This document shows, one piece after another, positions 8,356-17,813 of a stretch of 41,395 nucleotides of DNA. Origin of the DNA: Pseudomonadota bacterium (GTDB taxonomy: Bacteria > Pseudomonadota > Gammaproteobacteria > Pseudomonadales > Oleiphilaceae); the NCBI GenBank assembly GCA_002747395.1, contig PDPE01000007.1, positions 1 to 41,395 of the forward strand, in the 5' to 3' direction. The notes below the pieces were generated by a model that did no database searches, was not told the origin of the DNA, and was given only the letters and a program-made list of their open reading frames with translations. Numbering within the stretch: position 1 is the first letter of the stretch; each line of letters starts with the position of its first letter. The position numbers and the translations under genes were made by a program.

Positions 8356-9594
8356 CTAGAGTCGATCAAACAGACTCAGCCCGGAAATACGTGAAAAACT
8401 GGAAAAAGCCGCATCCAGTATAAAGCTTTCAAGAGTCAGCTCACTGGTGGCCTCGGCAAAATCGACATCTTGCAAGTCAGACAGGATTTCCTTTGTTAGC
8501 AATTCAACATCCTTGTGCATTTCTCTTGTGGTGTCTACGGTATTTAACCGCGCACCCGCCAGGCTCCGGGTTTCCAGAATGGCGGTTTGGGCGTTGTCGA
8601 GGTTTACCAGGGTATCATCAAGCAAAGCGGTCAATACCTGCCTGCCAGCGTTATCGGCCTGGTAGTTTTCCAGACCGTAAATCAGTTTTTCAACGGTTGT
8701 CAGCAGGGACTGCTTGCCTGTTGACTGAATAAAAAAACTGTCCCCCGGTACAGGGTTCCCCACTATTTCAAATTTGACACCCTTCACCAGAACCGGCTGG
8801 CCGGTATGATAGGGTTGAGGATTGGACAGGATTCTCCCGGAGACTGGCTCTATTATCGAGAAGTTGGGGCCAGGAGGTACTATCGCACTCGCATTGTTAA
8901 ACTGTATCTGCATATCATCAGGATAAAAGCTGTTGTACTCGTCCTGGTCAATAACCTGTCCGGTCGTAATCATGGCTGGCGGGTTGGCCCTGTTTTCGGG
9001 ATTGGCGCTGGTATAAAAGGTATTTTCAGCGGCCCTGATATCAACAAATATCGCTTTGCCGCTATCATTGGATGGAATGGTGACACTGGTGTCTATCTGC
9101 AGTTTTCTTTGTCCCTCGTCACCGCGATATTCGTAGTGGCCGGATTCATTTTTCTCAAAAGGCCGGGTGCCGCCCTGGAAACCGGAAAAGATAAACTCAC
9201 CACTCGGGTCTTGCGAGTTCATCATTCCTGCCAGTTGACTCAGGCGTTCTTTAATTTCGGCCGCTATAAAGCGTTTATCATCTTCGTTTTGGGAACCGTC
9301 ACCAGCCTGTATGGTTAATTCTCTGATTCGGATAACAATATCATTGATACCGGCAAGCAAATCATCTTCCTGGCGTAACCGGTTTTCAACCAGGTCAATA
9401 TTACGCTGGTATTGGGACACCAGATCAAGATCCTGATTGATCTGCAAAATACGCGTCGCCGCTACAGGGTCATCCGATGGCGTTTGCACTCGCTTGCCGC
9501 TGGAGAGTTGCAACTGGGTATTCTGCAACTCCTGATTTACGTCCTGAATATTGGACAAACTGCGATTAAACATTTGTGAGGTTGAAATTCTCAT
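8356..9594 (-). CDS. flgL: Flagellar hook-filament junction protein FlgL (HAP3)
   Basis: HAP3 joins the hook to the filament. At 412 aa it is longer than the E. coli protein (about 317) and similar to Pseudomonas FlgL. The N-terminal flagellin-type D0/D1 helix is clear (MRISTSQMFNRSLSNIQDV, then LQLSSGKRVQTPSDDPVAA). The C-terminal helix ends in AAFSSFSRISGLSLFDRL. The middle 200 residues form the variable surface domain. It is the last flg gene, separated from flgK by 278 bp of repeats. An AGG lies about 10 nt before the ATG. No sigma-54 or sigma-28 promoter was found directly upstream, so it may be read through from flgG-K. Confidence 0.95.
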   Translation of the reverse strand: MRISTSQMFNRSLSNIQDVNQELQNTQLQLSSGKRVQTPSDDPVAATRILQINQDLDLVSQYQRNIDLVENRLRQEDDLLAGINDIVIRIRELTIQAGDGSQNEDDKRFIAAEIKERLSQLAGMMNSQDPSGEFIFSGFQGGTRPFEKNESGHYEYRGDEGQRKLQIDTSVTIPSNDSGKAIFVDIRAAENTFYTSANPENRANPPAMITTGQVIDQDEYNSFYPDDMQIQFNNASAIVPPGPNFSIIEPVSGRILSNPQPYHTGQPVLVKGVKFEIVGNPVPGDSFFIQSTGKQSLLTTVEKLIYGLENYQADNAGRQVLTALLDDTLVNLDNAQTAILETRSLAGARLNTVDTTREMHKDVELLTKEILSDLQDVDFAEATSELTLESFILDAAFSSFSRISGLSLFDRL

Positions 9595-9620
9595 CGTAAT
9601 TTACCTGTCGCCTTTAGACC

Positions 9621-9668
9621 CATTACGTCTATTACCTGTATACCTTTGTATCTGTATGCCTGTATACC
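9621..9668 (-). repeat. 24-bp imperfect tandem duplication before flgL
   Basis: On the minus strand two related 24-bp units, each starting GGTATACAGG, lie 27 bp before the flgL start. The unit is rich in ATACAG submotifs. Confidence 0.6.
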
Positions 9669-9740
9669 CATCTCACCCACAAGCCCGTGCACCTGCACAC
9701 CAACAGGCCTGAAAAAGTAACTGATTCCCCCTCGGTGCAA

Positions 9741-9846
9741 GCCTCCCCGGGCAGTCTGCGCAGGAAGCGTCTTTGGCATGGAAGCCAAAGTCGAGCTTAC
9801 AGGGATGTATTCACAGCGTCTTCCGGCACAGACTGCACAGGGAGGC
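9741..9846. repeat. Long imperfect inverted repeat between flgK and flgL
   Basis: The arms at 9741-9770 and 9816-9846 (about 31 nt) are reverse complements apart from a few mismatches and one bulge. Inside lies a second perfect hairpin, CTTTGGC / GCCAAAG at 9771-9777 and 9784-9790. A further stem, TGAACAG / CTGTTCA, follows next to the flgK stop. The element could fold into a long structured RNA or a cruciform. It has no T-run and is not a simple terminator. Confidence 0.75.
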
Positions 9847-9872
9847 GTGAACAGATACCTGAAAAAACCTGT

Positions 9873-12527
9873 TCATACAGACTGAATCAGCGTGTTAAAT
9901 ATATCCCGGGCGATTGATACAACCTGTGCCGATGCGTTGTATGCCGCCTGGTATTGAATCAATCTGCCAGCCTCCTCGTCCAGATTGACACCGGAAATTT
10001 CATGCCACGCATTTTCCGATTGCAATAACAATGCCTTACTTGATTCTTTATCGATTTTTCTTTGATTTGTGATCGTGCCAATTTCTTCGACCATGGTCGC
10101 GTAACCATCAGAATAAGTATTGACTCCGCCTCCGAGAATGCCCCTGGTTTCGAGCGAAACCATGGCCAGTGCATTTCTGTTGTCGGAAATACCTTTCGCG
10201 TTATACCCAATGGTAAAAGTATCTCCCGCCGCCGGCTCCCCGACAATGTTCACCCTGAACCCCCGATAACTCGACTCAATTACCGGTGTCTCGGCAAACA
10301 CATTGGTATTGTTGGCAATCAGCGACACTCCGTTGGTCAGATGCACATCGAGAAAGCCACCGATCGCAGTGCCATTGCCTGCGCTAACGGTGACCGGCCC
10401 GGCATTTTTGGTTCTCACATCGACACTGTCCGTTGCACCACCGGTTACCTCAACGATAATATCGTCACCTGTGGTATTTCTCAGGGTGACACGGTTTCCG
10501 TCGCTCAGCGCCACAATGTTCAGATTTTGCAAGTTGGCATTGCCATTGATCGCTTCGGCGATATGTTGCGGATCGCCGTTGTCCGGCGCGGCAACAGTCA
10601 CCACCTCGCCATTGATGGTAAGCCCCACAGTCGCACCGGTAAAATTGTCTAGTTCCACCAGGGTGAAGGCGCTGGCACTCACACCATTCACCTGGTTCAG
10701 GGTGGCGGCCATGGCACCGGCACTTTGATTGGCAACCAGGCTGACCGAAGCCGTCGTTACCACGCCAGTAGCCGGTTCTCGCGCATTTACCGTCAAGGTC
10801 TGCGCACCATAGCCGTTGGTATAAGGGCCACCACCGGGCGCAGGAATTTTCGCAATATCCGCGCCGGTTGCGCTGATATACATCTGACCCGGATCATCGG
10901 TGAAAATTTCGTTTTTCAACCCCGGAATATAGTGTCGATTGGTCAGGGGCGGCGACAAGGCGACCAGGTTTGCCGGATCACTGGCATCGAGAACTTCATA
11001 AACGCTATCGGTAATAAATCGGACTACCATAGGCGGGGTCAATGCGTCCGGCACGGAGAACGCAAGCAAAGGCCGGTTGGTCATCGGATTGTCCACATTC
11101 AGCATTTCACCGGCACTGATCACGGCATTGCCGACATTGCCCAGACTGGTATCCGTACTGATCGGTGAGGCAAGTGCGATGGCCTCTACCCGGTCAAGAG
11201 CCATTTTGAAATCGCGTGCACCAAAGCGAACGGGCTGGATCAGGTATTCATCTCCCTGCTGAAAACTGCCGGATTCGAGCGTAATGCGAATACCCTCGAC
11301 TTCTATGTCTGCGGGAAGTGGGCGTTGGAATCTGCCAGCACGAACAATTTCATCCGTAGATCGACGAGACAACACATAGTCATTGTCAGTCGGGCCATTA
11401 AACTTCAAAACATAATCATCTGCGGTCAACAAAGACGCATCGACAATCTCGACGCGCCCCGCCCGATCCAGGGGGAGCGCATTATTGTCATTGCTGACAA
11501 AACGACTTGACGAGGCCAGAGGGCTGTTGACATCGGAAAAAAAGTACCCTCCCAAATGGCCCTCCAGATCCATCCCCAGCCTGTGCTGGTCGTTAATCGA
11601 GTCGGCCATCACAATGGCTATACGGCCCAGCGCGTTGGTCGTTTTCCCGAGAATACCATCACGATATTCAATCAAGCCACCCAGTTTTCCCCCGGATAGC
11701 GTATGGGTGATCGCCCTTGTCTTGCCATTGTGGTCAATAATGGACACTTCTTTTAGCGAGGGATCCTCACGGCTTTGCTCCACCGTGAGCTTGCTGGCCA
11801 AAGTCCCCACCACCAGCGCCTGCCCGTTGCCAACCATGACATCCACCCGGGTGTCTCCCCTGGGGATAACCGTCACCTGCACCAGCTCGGCCAATTCGCG
11901 CAATTTTTCATCCCGCTGATCCAGCAAGTCATTGGGTTGGCTGGCGATCGAATTATTGGTATCGCCCAGCGCCTCGGTTATTTCGCCATTCAGCTCTGCA
12001 ATGCTTTCGGAAAGGCGGTTAATTCTGTCAACATGGGAGGTCATCTCCTCCGCAATGGTTTGTCCCTGGTTTTGCAGGCGGTCATATAGCGCGTTAAAAC
12101 GGGATACCAGCCCTTTGGACTGACTGAGTATCAGTTGCCGTTCCGGTATCGAAGTCGGATCGTCGGCCCCTCCCTGCAGTGCCTTGAAAAAATTGGTCAT
12201 TTGGGGAGAGAGACCTGTCGTCACGTCGGCAAGCAGGCCGTCCAGTATACTGATATGATCGACAAAGGTGTCCTGGTAATTAAAAACGGTACTGTCTGCC
12301 CGAAACTGATCGATCAGAAACTGGTCACTGATCCGGCTTATATCAGCGATATTGACACCGGCCCCGATAAAACCATAGCCCTCGAAGTGGGATGGAGTGG
12401 CCTCAAATCGGGTTTCCTGGCGTGTATACCCGGGAGTGTTGGTATTGGCGACATTATTACTGGTAGTAGACAACGCGCTCTGGTGCGCTTTGAGCCCGGT
12501 CAACCCTATTCCCATCAAGCCTGCCAT
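9873..12527 (-). CDS. flgK: Flagellar hook-filament junction protein FlgK (HAP1), long form
   Basis: HAP1 is the first junction protein on the distal hook. The N-terminal rod/hook signature is intact (TTSNNVANTNTPGYTRQ at about 21-37), as are the following coiled D1 helices with FKALQGGADDPTS. The C-terminal helix ends in QAAYNASAQVVSIARDIFN. At 884 aa it is far longer than the 547 aa of E. coli. The extra length is central, from about 340 to 780, with Ala/Thr/Asn/Val-rich stretches including cadherin- or flagellin-insert-like repeats (SAGAMAATLNQVNG). A strong AAGGAGATGA precedes the ATG. It is co-directional with flgJ, 43 bp upstream. Confidence 0.95.
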   Translation of the reverse strand: MAGLMGIGLTGLKAHQSALSTTSNNVANTNTPGYTRQETRFEATPSHFEGYGFIGAGVNIADISRISDQFLIDQFRADSTVFNYQDTFVDHISILDGLLADVTTGLSPQMTNFFKALQGGADDPTSIPERQLILSQSKGLVSRFNALYDRLQNQGQTIAEEMTSHVDRINRLSESIAELNGEITEALGDTNNSIASQPNDLLDQRDEKLRELAELVQVTVIPRGDTRVDVMVGNGQALVVGTLASKLTVEQSREDPSLKEVSIIDHNGKTRAITHTLSGGKLGGLIEYRDGILGKTTNALGRIAIVMADSINDQHRLGMDLEGHLGGYFFSDVNSPLASSSRFVSNDNNALPLDRAGRVEIVDASLLTADDYVLKFNGPTDNDYVLSRRSTDEIVRAGRFQRPLPADIEVEGIRITLESGSFQQGDEYLIQPVRFGARDFKMALDRVEAIALASPISTDTSLGNVGNAVISAGEMLNVDNPMTNRPLLAFSVPDALTPPMVVRFITDSVYEVLDASDPANLVALSPPLTNRHYIPGLKNEIFTDDPGQMYISATGADIAKIPAPGGGPYTNGYGAQTLTVNAREPATGVVTTASVSLVANQSAGAMAATLNQVNGVSASAFTLVELDNFTGATVGLTINGEVVTVAAPDNGDPQHIAEAINGNANLQNLNIVALSDGNRVTLRNTTGDDIIVEVTGGATDSVDVRTKNAGPVTVSAGNGTAIGGFLDVHLTNGVSLIANNTNVFAETPVIESSYRGFRVNIVGEPAAGDTFTIGYNAKGISDNRNALAMVSLETRGILGGGVNTYSDGYATMVEEIGTITNQRKIDKESSKALLLQSENAWHEISGVNLDEEAGRLIQYQAAYNASAQVVSIARDIFNTLIQSV

Positions 12528-12570
12528 ACTGTCATCTCCTTACCCGCCCTTGCCCGGTCACCAGTTTCGG

Positions 12571-13764
12571 CTAGTAGCCTGAACCGGAGGCCAGGGCAGA
12601 TTGCAATAACTCGCTGTTAAATATACGTTTGATTTTTTCACTGTATTGAGGGTCAGTGGCATATCCGGCCTGCTGAAGCTCTCTTGCCAGTTCTTCCGGT
12701 CTGGTAAAAAGCCTCGTCGCATCCTGGTAACGGGGGTTCTCTTTCAAAAAGGTGACATAGTCACGGAAACTGTCTTCATAGGAATCATAGGCCCGGAAAG
12801 AAGCCTTTTCCCTGATCGGAACCTGGTCGCGAAACTCTGTGGTCACTATGGTGACCCTGTCACCCTGCCACCTTTGATCCGCTTTGATGCCAAACAGGTT
12901 AAAACTGGCCTGATTTCCTTCACCTTCCCCTTCACCTTCGATCATATGCTTGCCCCAACCGGTTTCAAGCGCTGATTGTGCCAGCATAAACCGGGCATTC
13001 ATCCCGGTTTCGCTTTCAATTTTTTGCGCTATCGGAAACAGGGCAGTAACAAACTGCTCGGGGCTATCAAACACTCGTGGTACAGCCGGGTCAGACGCCA
13101 ATTCGGTATTACCGGCACCTGAGGTTCGATCTGTTGGTTCAATTTCAGGTTCAGGCCCGGCCAGAGGTCGTGAGGCTCGCGTTTGATCCTGAATCCTCGA
13201 AGTCATGGAGGCGATAGCCTGCTCCCATTGATCCTGAGTGAGCGGATTGCTCACCGGGCTCCCGGATAACACAGTGGACCGGTTTGCCTTTTCCTGTTCC
13301 GCGTTTTTTTCTTCCAGTACACGATCAATTTCAACCATGGCATCGACCATTCTGACTGCTTTCATAGCGGGAATTGATCTCGGGTAATCCTGAATGGCGT
13401 GCCTGTTCACAGAGCCCGTAGCCGAATCCGGTTCGACACCATCAATCTGACGGGCCATTTGTCGATACAGGGACTCTGCCAGGCCGATTCCCTTTCCCTG
13501 AGAAAGGGATAGCGACAACTGGTTATCAAACATATCCTGATAAAAAGCGGATTCGTTACTGTGAAGAAAGTTGTTTTCTTCAAATACCTTGTTGGCCTCT
13601 CTCATACTTTTCATCATCATGGTAAGGAACATGGACTCGAACTGCCTGGCAACCTGTTTCAGCGCCGCGGATTTGTCCTCCCTGGCCTGTACCTTGATGT
13701 CATTCAATCCTTGCAGCTCGGTATAGATACCTGCCTGCTGATACGGGTTGTTTTCAATATTCAT
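12571..13764 (-). CDS. flgJ: Flagellar rod assembly protein / peptidoglycan hydrolase FlgJ
   Basis: Bifunctional periplasmic protein that caps rod assembly and opens the peptidoglycan. The N-terminal rod-binding domain covers about 1-105 (QFESMFLTMMMKSMREA, LSLSLSQGKGIGLAESLYRQM). A 120-residue linker follows. The C-terminal glucosaminidase domain (GH73) runs from about 235, with catalytic Glu267 in AQSALETGWGKH and FNLFGIKA at 288-295. At 397 aa it resembles Pseudomonas FlgJ and is longer than E. coli (313). A short Gly-Glu repeat at 277-283 lies between the catalytic helix and FNLFGIK. The start follows a tandem repeat whose units each contain AGAGGTAAAAGG. Confidence 0.95.
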   Translation of the reverse strand: MNIENNPYQQAGIYTELQGLNDIKVQAREDKSAALKQVARQFESMFLTMMMKSMREANKVFEENNFLHSNESAFYQDMFDNQLSLSLSQGKGIGLAESLYRQMARQIDGVEPDSATGSVNRHAIQDYPRSIPAMKAVRMVDAMVEIDRVLEEKNAEQEKANRSTVLSGSPVSNPLTQDQWEQAIASMTSRIQDQTRASRPLAGPEPEIEPTDRTSGAGNTELASDPAVPRVFDSPEQFVTALFPIAQKIESETGMNARFMLAQSALETGWGKHMIEGEGEGEGNQASFNLFGIKADQRWQGDRVTIVTTEFRDQVPIREKASFRAYDSYEDSFRDYVTFLKENPRYQDATRLFTRPEELARELQQAGYATDPQYSEKIKRIFNSELLQSALASGSGY

Positions 13765-13768
13765 CCGG

Positions 13769-13813
13769 TTTTACCTCTACCGCCTTTTATCTCTACCGCC
13801 TTTTACCTCTGTC
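13769..13813 (-). repeat. 16-bp tandem array carrying the flgJ ribosome-binding site
   Basis: Two full 16-bp copies and a partial third of a unit close to AGAGGTAAAAGGCGGT on the minus strand, ending four bases before the flgJ ATG. The Shine-Dalgarno-like AGAGGT is repeated three times. Confidence 0.85.
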
Positions 13814-13825
13814 ATCCCGTGACAA

Positions 13826-14983
13826 TCAGATAATAATCAGTTCACCTTTCAGTGCACCGGCCTGCTTGAGCGCTTCGAGTATCGCCATAATATCGCCAGG
13901 CGCCGCGCCGATCCGGTTGATCGCCTCCACCACTTCATTCAGCGTGGTGGCTGCCCCGAATTTGAATGCTCTTGCAGGCTCCTGCTCGACATTAACATCA
14001 CTCCGGGGAACGACAGCCGTCTCCCCTTCACTTAACGGGTTTGGTTGACTGACCTCTTCACTTTCGTTAATTGTCACCACCAGATTGCCATGAGTCACCG
14101 CCGCTGGCAGCACCTTGACATTTCGTCCGACGACAATGGTTCCCGTACGGCTGTTGACAATAATTTTTGCTGATTCATCACCCGGGGTAATTTCCAGGTT
14201 TTCCAGTATCGACAGGAAACTGACTCGTTGGGAGGCCTCGCGTGGCGCCTTGACCCGGATAGATGCGGCGTCCAGCGTACTCGCGGTTTTGGGGCCGAGC
14301 AGATTGTTAATCTTTTCAGCAACACGTTTGGCGGTTGTAAAGTCGGGATCATGCAGGTTGAATGTCAAGGTATCCCCCCTGTGGAATGACGAGGGTGGAG
14401 CGACTTCCACCGAGGCACCATTGGGGATTCTGCCGACCACAGGCACATTCACGGTAATTTTCGAGCCATCAGCGCCCCCGGCTCCGAATCCGCCCACCAG
14501 AAGATTCCCCTGTGCCACGGCGTACACCCGGCCATCCGCACCCTTGAGAGGGGTCATAAGCAATGCACCACCACGCAGACTTTTGGCATTGCCAATGGAG
14601 GATACGGTTACATCTATTTTTTGTCCGGGCTTGGCAAAAGGGGGTAAATCTGCCTGGATTGTGACTGCAGCGACATTTTTCAGCTTTGGATCTGAACCTG
14701 CCGGAATGAGCACACCGAACTTGTTCATCATGTTGCGAAAAGTCTGATTGGTGAAGGGGGCCTTGTCACCGGTTCCATCGAGGCCAACAACCAGCCCGTA
14801 GCCAATAAGCTGGTTGGATCTTACACCTGCAACCGAAGCCAGGTCCTTGATCCGGTCTGCACTGACTGGCACGGCTGCCATGATAATCGACAGAGTCAAA
14901 GCGGCCATCAACCCCCGAAGAATACCAATTTCCGTACCCCGCCCGTATTGCCGGTTTTTTTCCTGAGTTACGCTATCAACCAT
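13826..14983 (-). CDS. flgI: Flagellar P-ring protein FlgI
   Basis: Periplasmic P-ring subunit that surrounds the rod in the peptidoglycan layer. ATG 14983 gives 385 aa; it follows GGGGTAAAGG. A GTG at 15019 would add 12 residues and overlap flgH. A charged N-terminus and a hydrophobic core (about 26-40) ending V-S-A form the signal peptide, so the mature protein begins near [19 protein letters not shown], the FlgI family opening. [13 protein letters not shown] and the C-terminal [19 protein letters not shown] are highly conserved. Confidence 0.95.
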   Translation of the reverse strand: MVDSVTQEKNRQYGRGTEIGILRGLMAALTLSIIMAAVPVSADRIKDLASVAGVRSNQLIGYGLVVGLDGTGDKAPFTNQTFRNMMNKFGVLIPAGSDPKLKNVAAVTIQADLPPFAKPGQKIDVTVSSIGNAKSLRGGALLMTPLKGADGRVYAVAQGNLLVGGFGAGGADGSKITVNVPVVGRIPNGASVEVAPPSSFHRGDTLTFNLHDPDFTTAKRVAEKINNLLGPKTASTLDAASIRVKAPREASQRVSFLSILENLEITPGDESAKIIVNSRTGTIVVGRNVKVLPAAVTHGNLVVTINESEEVSQPNPLSEGETAVVPRSDVNVEQEPARAFKFGAATTLNEVVEAINRIGAAPGDIMAILEALKQAGALKGELIII

Positions 14984-15003
14984 TGCCTTTACCCCGGTTC
15001 GAC

Positions 15004-15780
15004 CTAGAATGGCCACCACTCACTATTGAAAAAACGTCCGCCCCAGCCCATGCGATTGGCCTGATCAAAATCACCCGTTGCGCCATAGGCAATACGCGCA
15101 TCGGCGATCTTGGTTGACACCACCGTATTGTTTTCCGAAATATCCTCCGGCCGGATTAACCCGGTCAGACGAATGTACTCTTCGCCCTGGTTCAGTGTGA
15201 GCCACTTTTCCCCTCTGATACGAAGCAGACCATTTGGCAATATCCGGGCAATGGTCACTGCGATTGAACCGGACAGGCGATTTTGCTGATCACTTTCCGC
15301 CTTGCCCTTGAACGTCCGCTCCATCCCCACATCGGTTCCCATGCTCAAATTATTGACGGATATGGCACTGCCCAGAATCGACCCTTCCTTAAAAGCGGTT
15401 TCATTATCTTTCTGGAATTTGGTTCCACTGGTTTTCGACGACCGGGTTTGCTCCTGCAGCATCACCAAAAGGATGTCTCCCACACCATGTGCCGTTCTGG
15501 CGGTATAAAGACTGTTACTCCGGTTTACCTGGTACAAACTGCCATTGACAGATTCCGGTGCAACAAGACGATCCGCCGGAATGGGTGCGTATGCGGGATC
15601 CCCCGGGACGGGTGTTTGCCGTTCCAGGGTAGAGCAACCCGCAAGAAACAGGGTAGAAAAAACAGCCAGACACCATGAAGACAACACGGATAAAGACACA
15701 TGGTAACGGCAGGCTGGCGTAAAACCGCTATCGACAGGACGCAACTGCGAATTGCGCTTTGATTCAATCTCTTTATTCAT
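15004..15780 (-). CDS. flgH: Flagellar L-ring lipoprotein FlgH
   Basis: Outer-membrane L-ring subunit. It is 258 aa from ATG 15780, supported by AGGA upstream; an ATG at 15816 would add 12 residues and lies next to the flgG stop without a ribosome site. An N-terminal extension precedes the lipoprotein signal with lipobox LAGC. The body carries the FlgH signatures [32 protein letters not shown] and RPEDIS, ending in [13 protein letters not shown]. It is co-directional with flgG and flgI, with short spacing that suggests one transcript. Confidence 0.95.
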   Translation of the reverse strand: MNKEIESKRNSQLRPVDSGFTPACRYHVSLSVLSSWCLAVFSTLFLAGCSTLERQTPVPGDPAYAPIPADRLVAPESVNGSLYQVNRSNSLYTARTAHGVGDILLVMLQEQTRSSKTSGTKFQKDNETAFKEGSILGSAISVNNLSMGTDVGMERTFKGKAESDQQNRLSGSIAVTIARILPNGLLRIRGEKWLTLNQGEEYIRLTGLIRPEDISENNTVVSTKIADARIAYGATGDFDQANRMGWGGRFFNSEWWPF

Positions 15781-15819
15781 GGCAAGTATCCTGGAACTTT
15801 GTGCTGCCGGTTGCATGTA

Positions 15820-16605
15820 TTACAGGTTCTGCGTGATATATTTGAGCATGCTGTCTGCGGTGGAAACGACCTTCGAGTTCATTTCATAGGCTCGCTGGGT
15901 AGTGATCATATTCACCAGTTCTTCCACCACCTCGACATTGGAGTTTTCCAGCATACCCTGCTCTGTGCTGCCAAATCCGTCCAGACCCGGAGTTCCCTCC
16001 AGTGGAGCGCCACTCCCGGCAGTTTCCTTGAACAGATTGCCCCCCAGGGATTCCAGGCCTGCCGGATTGATAAAATCAACCACAGTAATATTGCCCAGGG
16101 TTACAGGCGTTGTTGCGCCCGCAACAATCGCGGAGACGGTACCGTCTTTTCCGATGGTTACAGAGGTTGTGTTATTTTGAATTTGTATCTGTGGTTCCAG
16201 CGCAAAGCCATTCGCGTTGACCACCACGCCCTCTGAATTGAGATGGAACTGCCCGTCTCTGGTATATCCGATATTGCCATCAGGCATCAGAATCTGAAAA
16301 AACCCTCTACCATTGATCGCCACATCCATCGGTTGCTCGGTCACTTGCAGGCCACCCTGGGTAAACTCCTTTTGTGTGGCGACAACCCTGACACCAACCC
16401 CCAACTGAAGCCCGGACGGGAGCGACGTATTCTGCGAGGACAGGCCACCGGGCTGTTTTTTGTTCTGATAAAGCAAATCCTCAAAGTTGGCGCGGTCACG
16501 TTTAAACCCGACAGTGCTGACATTAGCGAGGTTGTTGGAAATGGTAGTGAGCGCGGTATCCTGCGCACTCAACCCTGTTTTACTCACCCATAAAGCGGAA
16601 TGCAT
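15820..16605 (-). CDS. flgG: Flagellar distal rod protein FlgG
   Basis: Distal rod (drive-shaft) subunit of 261 aa, the usual length. The N-terminal rod signature is TTISNNLANVSTVGFKRD and the C-terminal signature is VNMITTQRAYEMNSKVVSTADS. A strong GGGAGAG lies before the ATG at 16605. A 215-bp gap separates it from flgF and contains a sigma-54-type promoter, so flgGHIJK(L) may form a separate transcriptional unit in addition to read-through from flgF. Confidence 0.97.
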   Translation of the reverse strand: MHSALWVSKTGLSAQDTALTTISNNLANVSTVGFKRDRANFEDLLYQNKKQPGGLSSQNTSLPSGLQLGVGVRVVATQKEFTQGGLQVTEQPMDVAINGRGFFQILMPDGNIGYTRDGQFHLNSEGVVVNANGFALEPQIQIQNNTTSVTIGKDGTVSAIVAGATTPVTLGNITVVDFINPAGLESLGGNLFKETAGSGAPLEGTPGLDGFGSTEQGMLENSNVEVVEELVNMITTQRAYEMNSKVVSTADSMLKYITQNL

Positions 16606-16659
16606 GGCTTTCTCTCCCGAGTCAAAATACTGACTTTACACAGTCATCACGGAATACAA

Positions 16660-16675
16660 AGCAATTGGAATGCCA
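16660..16675 (-). promoter_or_regulatory. Sigma-54 (RpoN) -24/-12 promoter before flgG
   Basis: The minus strand reads TGGCATTCCAATTGCT, with GG and GC separated by exactly 10 bases as RpoN requires. The predicted start is near 16649, about 44 nt before the flgG ATG. Confidence 0.72.
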
Positions 16676-16786
16676 AATCAGAAAATCAGGCGGGAAATAT
16701 CGCTGCAAATTCAATAAAAGGAAAACCGCCAGACAACAGAGAGGTTCCTTCTCCGTTATCTGGCCAAGAGAGGTAAATCAGGCAAA

Positions 16787-16810
16787 GCCACAAACCGGGC
16801 CACAAACCGG
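16787..16810 (-). repeat. Perfect 12-bp tandem duplication after flgF
   Basis: Two identical copies of GCCACAAACCGG (plus-strand reading) sit 10 bp beyond the flgF stop codon. Confidence 0.85.
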
Positions 16811-16820
16811 AAAAGGTCAA

Positions 16821-17564
16821 TCACGACATGCGCAACAGGCTTGCAGCAGATTCACTATTACTATCGGCATGTTGCATCACTTTCACTTGCAGCTCGTATT
16901 GGCGAGCCAGGGACATGATCTCGGTCATGGCCTCAACAGCACTCACATTGCTGCTTTCAAGAAAACCGGACTCCAACTGCACTTCAGCCTCGGCGTCTGG
17001 CTCTTCTGCGCCGGGCTTCAGGTGAATCAGGCCATCCAGCCCTTTCTCGATGGTATCAGGAGACGGATTCACCAGTTTAATCCGGTCTATTTCCGCCAGC
17101 TCCGTCGAACTGGCTCCGGCGGGAATGATGGAAATGGTGCCGTCCTGACCAATTTCAACCTTGTCTGCAGGAGGAACGAAAATCGGCCCGCCATTGCCGT
17201 TTACCGGCAACCCGCTGCCGGTTCTCAGCATACTGTTGGCATCAATAAACAAACGGCCATCCCGAGTCAATGCCTCATTGCCTTCGGCAGATTCAACACT
17301 CAACCAACCCTTTCCCTTGACCGCCACGTCAAGATTGCGCCCTGTTTCAATCAATGCTCCCTGGTCAAAGTCGGTCGCAGGTCGTTCCGACATGGCATAG
17401 GCCCGGCTTGGATAATACTCCCCAAACACCGGCATGGATCTCGCCTGAGCCAGATCCTGCTTGAAACCGACCGTATTCACATTGGCCAGGTTGTTTGCGT
17501 GAGCCTGCTGGGAAAGCATATTCTGCTTTGCTCCCGACATCGAAATGTAAAGCGCCTTATCCAT
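16821..17564 (-). CDS. flgF: Flagellar proximal rod protein FlgF
   Basis: Proximal rod subunit of 247 aa. The N-terminus MDKALYISMSGAKQN leads into the rod motif NNLANVNTVGFKQDLA. The C-terminus has the FlgF-type SNVSAVEAMTEIMSLARQYE. Its 5' flank holds a sigma-54-type promoter with a leader of about 60 nt, so it starts a new transcriptional unit after flgBCDE, the same break known in Pseudomonas. Confidence 0.96.
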   Translation of the reverse strand: MDKALYISMSGAKQNMLSQQAHANNLANVNTVGFKQDLAQARSMPVFGEYYPSRAYAMSERPATDFDQGALIETGRNLDVAVKGKGWLSVESAEGNEALTRDGRLFIDANSMLRTGSGLPVNGNGGPIFVPPADKVEIGQDGTISIIPAGASSTELAEIDRIKLVNPSPDTIEKGLDGLIHLKPGAEEPDAEAEVQLESGFLESSNVSAVEAMTEIMSLARQYELQVKVMQHADSNSESAASLLRMS

Positions 17565-17634
17565 AATGATTCTCCGAATCCGTTACCGGGAAGTATCGAC
17601 AAATTGGTGTTACTTCCCCTCTTTTCAATTCGAA

Positions 17635-17650
17635 AGCAATAATCAGGCCA
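17635..17650 (-). promoter_or_regulatory. Sigma-54 (RpoN) -24/-12 promoter before flgF
   Basis: The minus strand reads TGGCCTGATTATTGCT, with GG-N10-GC spacing. The predicted start is near 17624, about 60 nt before the flgF ATG. It shares the TTGCTT -12 region with the flgB and flgG promoters. Confidence 0.75.
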
Positions 17651-17770
17651 GAGAACCGATAACACTCACTACCCGGATAACATCAGGCACAAAGGACTCT
17701 GGAACTTTCTTTCACGGCAAAACAGATTCGTCTTTATGATTCACCTTGGCAAGCAGCCTGCACACCCGGC

Positions 17771-17813
17771 GCTATTACCGCTATTACCACTATTACTACT
17801 ATTATTACCACTA
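17771..17813 (-). repeat. Tandem in-frame stop-codon array after flgE
   Basis: Starting with the flgE stop (17811-17813) and continuing in the flgE frame to 17772, 11 of 14 codons are stops (TAA or TAG). The other three are TGG, TGG and CGG. The array is an imperfect repeat of a 9-bp TGGTAATAG unit with 3-bp slips. Confidence 0.9.

Noticed and set aside
10062..12620. Several long plus-strand frames across flgK
   Set aside because: All are antisense to flgK, which has conserved N- and C-terminal signatures. They reflect codon bias.
17635..17813. Sigma-28 (FliA) promoters in the flg cluster
   Set aside because: I looked before flgL, flgK and the chemoreceptor gene for TAAA-N15-GCCGATAA-like sites and found no acceptable match.
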